Source: an uncultured Ruminococcus sp.
GTDB lineage: Bacteria > Bacillota > Clostridia > Oscillospirales > Acutalibacteraceae
Length of the DNA: 11,093 nucleotides
Assembly: GCA_902783815.1 (NCBI GenBank)
Contig: CACZSM010000041.1
Coordinates: 1 to 11,093, forward strand
Reading direction: 5' to 3'
Shown: piece after piece, positions 5,804 to 11,093 of the stretch
How positions within the stretch are numbered: position 1 is the first letter of the stretch
Layout: each line of letters opens with the position of its first letter
The notes under the pieces: model-generated
The model's input: only the letters and a program-made list of their open reading frames with translations
What the model was told of the DNA's origin: nothing
Database searches by the model: none
Made by a program: the position numbers and the translations under genes

Positions 5804-6415
5804 TTATAAATGACCAAGTTTTTTACAGATCATCTTCCCTCGATTTTCGTAAATCACATATTTTCCGGCAGCATATTCCGCCTTTGTTTTCTTTGCAAGA
5901 AAAATAAACATTATACCAATAAATATACAGGTGCAAAATAATATAAATACAAAGATATGGATACCATCCAGATCAAAAAAGGTTCTGCCTCTTTCATAGA
6001 TTTTTATATTTATATAAGGGACATCCATATCTTTCAGGGTTATGTACTGTTTCTTAGCCTCTTTTTCATCAAGATATACTCTTCCGGAAACAGTTTTTCC
6101 ATTAACAAAACAGTCATAATTTACGGCAAACTGTACAGTATTGACCTGTGATGCAAAAACTGGTCTGAATACAGATATCTTAGTCACCTCTGCCTCAACA
6201 TAAATTTTTCTGGCAGCAGGTTTAATTGAAACATCTGTAAAGAAAAATGAAAGGAACAGCATAAAACCACTGAAAATAATAGCTATACCAGCAAGTATTA
6301 TTCTCAGGTACTTTCCCTCGGCATCTTTTTCCTCAGAAAGACGCGCACCAGGGTACATCTCAGAGATCAAATCAAATTCAGCTTCTTCAGGACTGCTGTA
6401 TTTTTTATTTTCCAT
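5804..6415 (-). CDS. Membrane protein with two helices around a soluble domain, DUF3592-like
   Basis: A 203-residue protein with a charged cytosolic N-terminus (1-36), a membrane helix (about 38-60), a soluble domain of about 90 residues (61-150) and a second helix (about 152-174), then a basic tail ending RGKMICKKLGHL. The soluble part (VEAEVTKISVFRP and FAVNYDCFVNGKTVSGRVYL) has the look of DUF3592-type domains; this is resemblance, not a confirmed match. The ATG at 6415 has AGGAG six bases upstream, and that site overlaps the stop codon of the DUF4250 gene, indicating translational coupling. The downstream membrane gene begins within or just after its stop codon. Function unknown. Confidence 0.8.
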   Translation of the reverse strand: MENKKYSSPEEAEFDLISEMYPGARLSEEKDAEGKYLRIILAGIAIIFSGFMLFLSFFFTDVSIKPAARKIYVEAEVTKISVFRPVFASQVNTVQFAVNYDCFVNGKTVSGRVYLDEKEAKKQYITLKDMDVPYINIKIYERGRTFFDLDGIHIFVFILFCTCIFIGIMFIFLAKKTKAEYAAGKYVIYENRGKMICKKLGHL

Positions 6416-6424
6416 AGTCTGCTC

Positions 6425-6601
6425 CTATACGAACCTGTTAAGCTTGCTGTCATAAGAAAAACCTATATCAGACAGCTTCTTAATGATATCCGATCTATCC
6501 GCACAAAGGGATTTACACAATTCATCCAGATCTGAATATTCATCTCTGAGTTTAGTATTAACAAACGATAGCAATATTGCCGGATCATTTGGTATAGTCA
6601 T
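6425..6601 (-). CDS. DUF4250 family small protein, 58 residues
   Basis: A short gene, easily missed. The translation begins MTIPNDPAILLSFVNTKLRD, continues with EYSDLDELCKSLCADR and ends SYDSKLNRFV. This matches my knowledge of DUF4250: an N-terminal PxDPxxLLSxVNTxLRD block, a central LDELC segment and a C-terminal YDxxLNxF block. The family consists of small, mostly helical, uncharacterised proteins common in Clostridia. The ATG at 6601 follows GGGAG with an 8-base spacer, and a perfect-consensus promoter lies just upstream. It is first in an operon: its TAG overlaps the ribosome binding site of the membrane gene that starts 9 bases later. Two Cys residues lie five apart (LCKSLC), too few for a convincing metal site. 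Confidence 0.88.
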   Translation of the reverse strand: MTIPNDPAILLSFVNTKLRDEYSDLDELCKSLCADRSDIIKKLSDIGFSYDSKLNRFV

Positions 6602-6637
6602 AAATTACACTCCCATGCAACATGATTTTGCTTAGTC

Positions 6638-6666
6638 ATTATAACACATTCCCTTCACTTTGTCAA
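6638..6666 (-). promoter_or_regulatory. Perfect-consensus SigA promoter for the DUF4250 operon
   Basis: On the minus strand TTGACA (complement of 6661-6666), exactly 17 bases, TATAAT (complement of 6638-6643). All twelve consensus bases match, and TGTG lies just before the -10. Transcription would start near 6631, about 30 bases before the DUF4250 start. This is the strongest promoter in the window by sequence. Confidence 0.9.
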
Positions 6667-6687
6667 TTTTACCTCCATGAGCAGTGC

Positions 6688-6716
6688 TTGCAATTCAGAG
6701 AGAAATGTAATAGAAT
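6688..6716 (+). promoter_or_regulatory. Probable SigA promoter for the ABC exporter operon
   Basis: TTGCAA (6688-6693), 17 bases, TAGAAT (6711-6716). Transcription would start near 6723, about 30 bases before the first ABC gene. Its -35 lies 21 bases from the -35 of the divergent DUF4250 promoter, so the two could compete for polymerase. Confidence 0.6.
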
Positions 6717-6752
6717 AGTAATAACAGAAGATGTAAAAACGGGGAGAGTGCC

Positions 6753-8483
6753 ATGTTCAAATTAAAACGATTTTTAAAAAATTATAAACTTCAACTTATA
6801 TTAGGACCCATATGTAAACTTATTGAGGCTATTTTTGAATTACTGATACCCATAATAACCGCTGATATTATTGATAATGGAGTGCGTAATAATGATATAA
6901 TGTATGTACTGGAAAAAGGTGCTCTTATGATAATATTGGGTGCTCTTGGACTGGGATTTGCGCTTGTATGCCAGAAATCAGCATCAATAGCTTCTCAGGG
7001 CTTCGGTACTGAACTAAGGAGCGCTATGTTCAGACATATCAACTCCCTTTCGCATAATGAGCTTGATAAGATAGGAACGCCTTCCCTTATCACCCGTATG
7101 ACAAACGATATAAACCAATTACAGCTCGCTGTTGCTATGCTTATAAGACTTGTCATACGCGCACCTTTCCTTGTTATAGGCGCAATGGTAATGGCTGTGA
7201 TGATAGATGTCAGAATGTCCGTTATTTTCTTTGCAGCTTCTCCGATAATTGCTGGTGTGCTGTATATAATCATGAACAGATCCGTACCCTTTTTCAAAGC
7301 TATGCAGGGCAAACTTGACAGGGTATCTCTTATAACAAGAGAGAACCTTTCCGGCAACAGAGTTATCCGTGCTTTCGATAAGCAGGAAAGTGAACAGCAG
7401 CGCTTTGACGAAAGCAACAGGGAACTTGCAAAAACTGCTATGACTGTCGGCAGGATCTCCGCACTGCTTAATCCGCTCACATACATCATCGCTCAGGGAG
7501 CAATAATTGCGATCGTATGGTTCGGCGCAATATTCGTTGACAGCGGAACACTTAAAACAGGCGAGATAATAGCGCTTGTAAACTATATGACACAGATACT
7601 CCTTACAATGATAGTAGTTTCAAACCTTGTTGTGATATTCACAAAAGCAGCTGCATCCGCCGCAAGAGTGAATGAGGTATTCGACACAAAATCGTCTGTT
7701 ACAGAGAATAAAGAACTTACTGCTGCACCTGATAAAAACGCACCTGAGATAGAATTCAGGAATGTTTCCTTTGGTTATCAGGACAACGGATATTCTCTGA
7801 AAAATATCAGCTTTACGATCGAAAGAGGAATGACAGTCGGAATAATCGGCGGTACAGGTTCGGGAAAATCAACACTTGTAAACCTTATCCCACGATTCTA
7901 CGATGCAAGTGAGGGTGAAATACTTATAGAAGGCTGTCCTGTGAAGGATTACAAGTTTTCTGAGCTTCGCGGCAAAATGGGAATAGTACCGCAAAAGGCG
8001 GAGCTTTTCAGTGGAACGATAAAAAAGAATATGCTTTGGGCAAAATCCGATGCAACTGACGCAGAAATAAAAAAGGCACTCAAAATATCACAGGCATATG
8101 AATTCGTAAGAAAAATGCCGGAGGGACTTGACCGTGAAATAACCGCAGGAGGAAAAAACCTTTCCGGCGGTCAAAGACAAAGACTTACTATTGCAAGGGC
8201 ACTTGTGTCCGAACCAGAAATACTTATTCTTGACGACAGCGCAAGCGCGCTTGATTTTGCAACAGATGCAGCTCTGAGAAAGGCTCTCAGAGAGGAAACA
8301 AAAAATATGACGGTAATAATGGTATCGCAAAGAGTAGGCACGATACGCTATGCAGATAAAATACTCGTTCTCGACGGCGGAGAACTTGTCGGTTCAGGAA
8401 CGCATAATGAACTTTTAAAAGACTGCGCGGTATATAAAGAAATATGCCTGTCACAGCTAAGTGCCGAGGAGGTGGAAAACTGA
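6753..8483 (+). CDS. ABC exporter half-transporter, degenerate-site subunit
   Basis: A 576-residue type IV (ABCB-like) half-transporter: six membrane helices (about 15-300), then an ATP-binding domain (about 332-570). Walker A is GGTGSGKST (366-374), Q-loop Gln414, signature LSGGQ (470-474). Two catalytic residues are changed: Walker B reads LILDDS, with Asp495 where the catalytic Glu normally sits, and the switch His is Gln526 (VSQRVGTI). These changes are typical of one subunit of heterodimeric exporters such as TM287/288, BmrCD and LmrCD, where one ATP site is non-hydrolytic. GGGGAG (6741-6746) lies six bases before the ATG. It overlaps the partner gene by one base (TGATG). Substrate cannot be told from sequence; drugs, lipids or peptides are all possible. 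Confidence 0.93.
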   Translation: MFKLKRFLKNYKLQLILGPICKLIEAIFELLIPIITADIIDNGVRNNDIMYVLEKGALMIILGALGLGFALVCQKSASIASQGFGTELRSAMFRHINSLSHNELDKIGTPSLITRMTNDINQLQLAVAMLIRLVIRAPFLVIGAMVMAVMIDVRMSVIFFAASPIIAGVLYIIMNRSVPFFKAMQGKLDRVSLITRENLSGNRVIRAFDKQESEQQRFDESNRELAKTAMTVGRISALLNPLTYIIAQGAIIAIVWFGAIFVDSGTLKTGEIIALVNYMTQILLTMIVVSNLVVIFTKAAASAARVNEVFDTKSSVTENKELTAAPDKNAPEIEFRNVSFGYQDNGYSLKNISFTIERGMTVGIIGGTGSGKSTLVNLIPRFYDASEGEILIEGCPVKDYKFSELRGKMGIVPQKAELFSGTIKKNMLWAKSDATDAEIKKALKISQAYEFVRKMPEGLDREITAGGKNLSGGQRQRLTIARALVSEPEILILDDSASALDFATDAALRKALREETKNMTVIMVSQRVGTIRYADKILVLDGGELVGSGTHNELLKDCAVYKEICLSQLSAEEVEN

Positions 8484-10258
8484 TGCCGAAAAAGAAAAAA
8501 TCAAAGACAAATAAAAAAACTGTCAAACGCATACTCGGATATGCGGCAGCATATCATAATCAGATACTGCTTGCGCTTTTATTTGCGATACTGTATGTAG
8601 TACTGAATCTTACGGCGCCAGTTCTTATCGGTTACGCAATAGATAATGCTATTGATGCCGGACAGGTAAACTTTGAAAGAATAACCGAGCTTCTGATAAT
8701 GACGGGCGCAGCTGTTATAGCGTCATCAGTTTTCCAGTGGCTGATGAATCTTTGTACAAATACAGTCGCATATTGTACTATACGCGACCTGAGAAGGGAT
8801 ATCTATGCAAAGTTCAACAGAGTACCGCTGAAATATATAGACGGAACTCCACACGGAGATCTTCTCAGCCGTATAATAAATGATGCTGAATCTGTCGGAG
8901 ATGGTCTTTTACAGGGCATTTCACAGCTTTTCTCCGGACTTGTAATGATAATCTGTACGCTCGGTTTTATGATAATGATAAATCCGATAATTGCACTTGT
9001 AGTTGTACTCATAACTCCGCTTTCAATGTTTGTCGCAGCATTCATTACAAGGCTTTCGCAGAAACAGTTCCGCAAACAGTCGCAGACTCAGGGAGAGCTT
9101 AGTGCTTATATTGAAGAATATATCAGTCAGCAGAAGGTCGTCAAAGCATTCGGATATGAGCAAAGGTCACAGAAGGCTTTTGACGAGATCAATCTCCGTC
9201 TTAAGGAATGTGGACAGAAATCCCAGTTCTATTCATCCCTTGCAAATCCAAGTACAAGATTCGTAAACGGACTTGTTACAACTGCCGTATGTATTGCAGG
9301 TGCGCTAAGCGTTATCAACGGCAGGATGTCAGTCGGTCAGATAGCAACATTTATTACTTATGCCAACCAGTACACAAAGCCATTCAATGAGGTAACAGGA
9401 GTAATACCTCAGCTCCAGACTGCGCTTGCGGGTGCTGACCGTGTATTTGCACTCCTCGACCAGCCTGACCAGACCCCGGATCCCGAAAATGCCGCAGAAC
9501 CGGAAACCTGCAGCGGCAGCCTTTCGATCAGGAATGTCAATTTCTCCTATGTACCCGATAAGAAGCTGATAACCAATTTCAGCCTTGATGTAAAACCGGG
9601 ACAGAGGATAGCAATAGTAGGTCCGACAGGCTGCGGAAAAACTACGCTTATCAATCTGCTGATGCGTTTTTACGATATTGACAGCGGCACGATCATGCTT
9701 GACGGACAAAGTATATACGATATAACAAGGAGTTCCCTGCGTACAAAATATGGTATGGTATTGCAGGACAGCTGGCTTTATAATGCTTCATTCTTTGACA
9801 ATATCGCCTACGGAAAGCCTGATGCAACTCTTGATGAAGTGCGCGAAGCCGCTAAAAAAGCATATATGGACAGGTATATCGAGCGTTTGCCGGATAAATA
9901 TGATACGATCATAACAGAAGAAGGCACAAATCTTTCTCAGGGACAAAGACAGCTGATGTGTATTGCAAGGGTAATGCTTTGCGCACCTCCTATGCTTATA
10001 CTTGATGAGGCTACAAGCTCTATTGATACCCGTACAGAAATACGGATCCAAAAGGCATTCAATGCCATGATGAAGGGCAGGACAAGTTTTATAGTTGCAC
10101 ACAGGCTTTCTACTATTAAAGAAGCAGATATAATACTTGTAATGAAGGACGGCAATATTATTGAACAGGGCAGTCATGCGGATCTTATGAAAAAACACGG
10201 ATTCTATTTTGATCTGTATAACAGCCAGTTCAGTTCATCTGAAAAAAAGGGTGCATGA
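8483..10258 (+). CDS. ABC exporter half-transporter, catalytic subunit
   Basis: Partner half-transporter, 591 residues from the ATG at 8483, with a Lys-rich N-terminus (MPKKKKSKTNKKTVKR), six membrane helices (about 25-315) and an ATP-binding domain (about 345-580). Walker A GPTGCGKTT (380-388), Q-loop Gln428, Walker B with intact Glu509 (LILDEATSSID) and switch His540 (VAHRLSTI). Its signature is LSQGQ (484-488) rather than LSGGQ. That change belongs to the same degenerate site formed with the partner's Walker motifs, so together the pair makes one complete and one degenerate ATP site. I chose 8483 over an in-frame ATG at 8444 because GAGGAGG (8466-8472) lies 10 bases upstream and the TGATG junction is classic coupling. 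rnhA follows 24 bases later. Confidence 0.94.
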   Translation: MPKKKKSKTNKKTVKRILGYAAAYHNQILLALLFAILYVVLNLTAPVLIGYAIDNAIDAGQVNFERITELLIMTGAAVIASSVFQWLMNLCTNTVAYCTIRDLRRDIYAKFNRVPLKYIDGTPHGDLLSRIINDAESVGDGLLQGISQLFSGLVMIICTLGFMIMINPIIALVVVLITPLSMFVAAFITRLSQKQFRKQSQTQGELSAYIEEYISQQKVVKAFGYEQRSQKAFDEINLRLKECGQKSQFYSSLANPSTRFVNGLVTTAVCIAGALSVINGRMSVGQIATFITYANQYTKPFNEVTGVIPQLQTALAGADRVFALLDQPDQTPDPENAAEPETCSGSLSIRNVNFSYVPDKKLITNFSLDVKPGQRIAIVGPTGCGKTTLINLLMRFYDIDSGTIMLDGQSIYDITRSSLRTKYGMVLQDSWLYNASFFDNIAYGKPDATLDEVREAAKKAYMDRYIERLPDKYDTIITEEGTNLSQGQRQLMCIARVMLCAPPMLILDEATSSIDTRTEIRIQKAFNAMMKGRTSFIVAHRLSTIKEADIILVMKDGNIIEQGSHADLMKKHGFYFDLYNSQFSSSEKKGA

Positions 10259-10282
10259 TACAGTAATTGGAAGGAGAAAGAT

Positions 10283-10714
10283 ATGAAAACAGTAGAGATG
10301 TTTGCAGATGGAGCCTGCAGCGGAAATCCCGGTCCGGGAGGTTGGGGTACTATACTGCGCTATAATGGACATGAAAAGGAACTGTCAGGCGGCGAAGAAC
10401 ATACAACAAATAATCGTATGGAGCTTTTTGCCGTAATAATGGGTCTAAGGTCTTTAAAGGAACCATGTATAGTAAATATAACAACAGATTCACAATATGT
10501 CTGCAACGGAATAAATAAGGGCTGGGCAAAAAGCTGGAAGCGTAATAACTGGATAAAGTCTGATAAGACAAAAGCAAAAAATCCTGAGCTTTGGGATGAA
10601 CTGCTGACTCTTATTGAAAAGCATAAAGTTACCTTCACATGGGTAAAGGGACACAATGGTCATGAGGAAAATGAACGCTGTGACCGGCTTGCAACAGCGC
10701 AAATAAAAAAATAA
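10283..10714 (+). CDS. rnhA: Ribonuclease HI
   Basis: Cleaves the RNA strand of RNA-DNA hybrids in the cytosol, for example in R-loops and Okazaki primers. It is 143 residues, a bacterial single-domain type 1 enzyme without an N-terminal hybrid-binding domain. The four metal-binding carboxylates are present: Asp9 (FADGACSGNPGPGGWG), Glu47 (TTNNRMEL), Asp69 (ITTDSQYV) and Asp134 (NERCDRLA). His124 (VKGHNGHEENE) is the flexible-loop residue. The Trp- and Lys-rich basic protrusion GWAKSWKRNNWIKSDK (80-95) that grips the hybrid is also present. AAGGAG (10271-10276) lies six bases before the ATG. It is probably the last gene of the ABC exporter transcript, with no functional tie evident. Confidence 0.97.
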   Translation: MKTVEMFADGACSGNPGPGGWGTILRYNGHEKELSGGEEHTTNNRMELFAVIMGLRSLKEPCIVNITTDSQYVCNGINKGWAKSWKRNNWIKSDKTKAKNPELWDELLTLIEKHKVTFTWVKGHNGHEENERCDRLATAQIKK

Positions 10715-10720
10715 CCTTTT

Positions 10721-10754
10721 GAGGACACCTTTTGAAGAGGTGTCCTCATTATTA
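10721..10754 (+). terminator. Intrinsic terminator after rnhA
   Basis: A perfect 10-base-pair stem (10721-10730 with 10738-10747), extendable by one T-A pair, with a 7-base loop, followed by a T-rich tail ATTATTATTG. It starts 6 bases after the rnhA stop and closes the ABC exporter-rnhA unit. Confidence 0.85.
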
Positions 10755-10787
10755 TTGTCGGGACAATGAGAATATAAACGGAGTTTT

Positions 10788-10793
10788 TATAAT
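10788..10793 (+). promoter_or_regulatory. Possible -10 element for the flippase gene
   Basis: A perfect TATAAT lies 38 bases before the start codon, but the -35 position at 17 bases reads AATGAG and is poor. The terminator upstream implies that a promoter must lie in 10755-10831. A short inverted repeat TTGTC-GG-GACAA (10755-10766) sits upstream of this element and could be a binding site. Confidence 0.3.
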
Positions 10794-10831
10794 AAGTATG
10801 TATATAGTCTGATATCTGGAAGGAATATGTT

Positions 10832-11093
10832 ATGCAGAAAAAACTCTTTCTGAAAAATGGTATAATAATGGCATCAAGCGCCCTTGCGATCAGAATTCTG
10901 GCAATGTACTTCCGGATCTGGCTTTCGGACAAAATAGGCGCTGAGGGTATTGGTATATGTCAGCTCATAACTTCCGTTTACGCATTTTTTGCTCTCATCT
11001 GTACCTCCGGTCTTTCCGTTACCGTTACAAGACTTGCCGGAGATCAGCTCGAAAAAGGAAATTTATGTCAGGCTGTTTCGCTTACAGAAAAAA
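10832..11093 (+). CDS. SpoVB/MATE-type lipid-linked flippase, partial
   Basis: Start of an integral membrane protein, cut by the window edge after 87 codons. The N-terminus (MQKKLFLKNGIIMASSALAI, then an Arg-containing stretch, then DKIGAEGIGICQLITSVYAF) fits the polysaccharide-transporter branch of the MOP/MATE superfamily. The IGAEGIGxxQLxxSVYxxF pattern is typical of the stage V sporulation protein B group of Clostridia and relatives of MurJ, which flip lipid-linked glycans across the membrane. Two hydrophobic segments are visible (about 10-28 and 42-66). The ATG follows AAGGA (10820-10824) with a 7-base spacer. Whether it is true SpoVB or one of several paralogues cannot be told from this fragment. 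Confidence 0.8.
   Translation, partial: MQKKLFLKNGIIMASSALAIRILAMYFRIWLSDKIGAEGIGICQLITSVYAFFALICTSGLSVTVTRLAGDQLEKGNLCQAVSLTEK

Noticed and set aside
8444..8482. Upstream ATG start for the second ABC subunit
   Set aside because: It would overlap the first subunit by 40 bases without a close ribosome binding site; the ATG at 8483 has GAGGAGG at 10 bases and forms a TGATG junction.

Overview
The window looks like ordinary chromosome from a low-to-mid GC Gram-positive anaerobe of the Clostridia, most like a Ruminococcus-type gut or rumen bacterium. The basis is strong AGGAGG-type ribosome binding sites, SigA promoters with 17-base spacers and TRTG-like -16 elements, a DUF4250 gene, a PUA-less ProB, a CdaR/PucR-type regulator and a SpoVB/MATE-type flippase. 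This is an inference from gene content; no marker gene fixes the genus.

Layout. (1) 1-1535: an outward-facing promoter at the left edge, an unrecognised 185-residue cytosolic protein (320-877), and tspO (1030-1503). (2) 1536-3801: a strong hairpin separates tspO from a convergent CdaR/PucR-type regulator on the minus strand. That regulator shares a 330-base divergent promoter region with proB. (3) 2998-5273: proB and proA, the first two steps of proline synthesis, closed by a strong intrinsic terminator. The genes are 184 bases apart, and almost the whole gap is one long imperfect palindrome flanked by TATAAT on both sides. (4) 5272-6666, minus strand: an operon of a 58-residue DUF4250 protein and two small membrane proteins, driven by a perfect-consensus SigA promoter. 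(5) 6688-10754: two half-transporter genes overlapping by one base, which form a heterodimeric ABC exporter with one degenerate ATP site, then rnhA and a terminator. (6) 10832-end: the start of a SpoVB/MATE-type flippase gene cut by the window edge.

The most interesting structure is the proB-proA intergenic element (about 3803-3957). Its arms pair over most of its length. The wobble pairs all favour a plus-strand RNA fold. Removing it with one copy of the flanking TATAAT would restore a tight 23-base proB-proA gap. It is therefore best read as a small palindromic insertion (MITE-like or repeat-RNA-like) that now sits inside the proBA transcript. A 14-base piece identical to its right end occurs upstream of tspO. 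I see no phage, CRISPR, toxin-antitoxin or defence system here.
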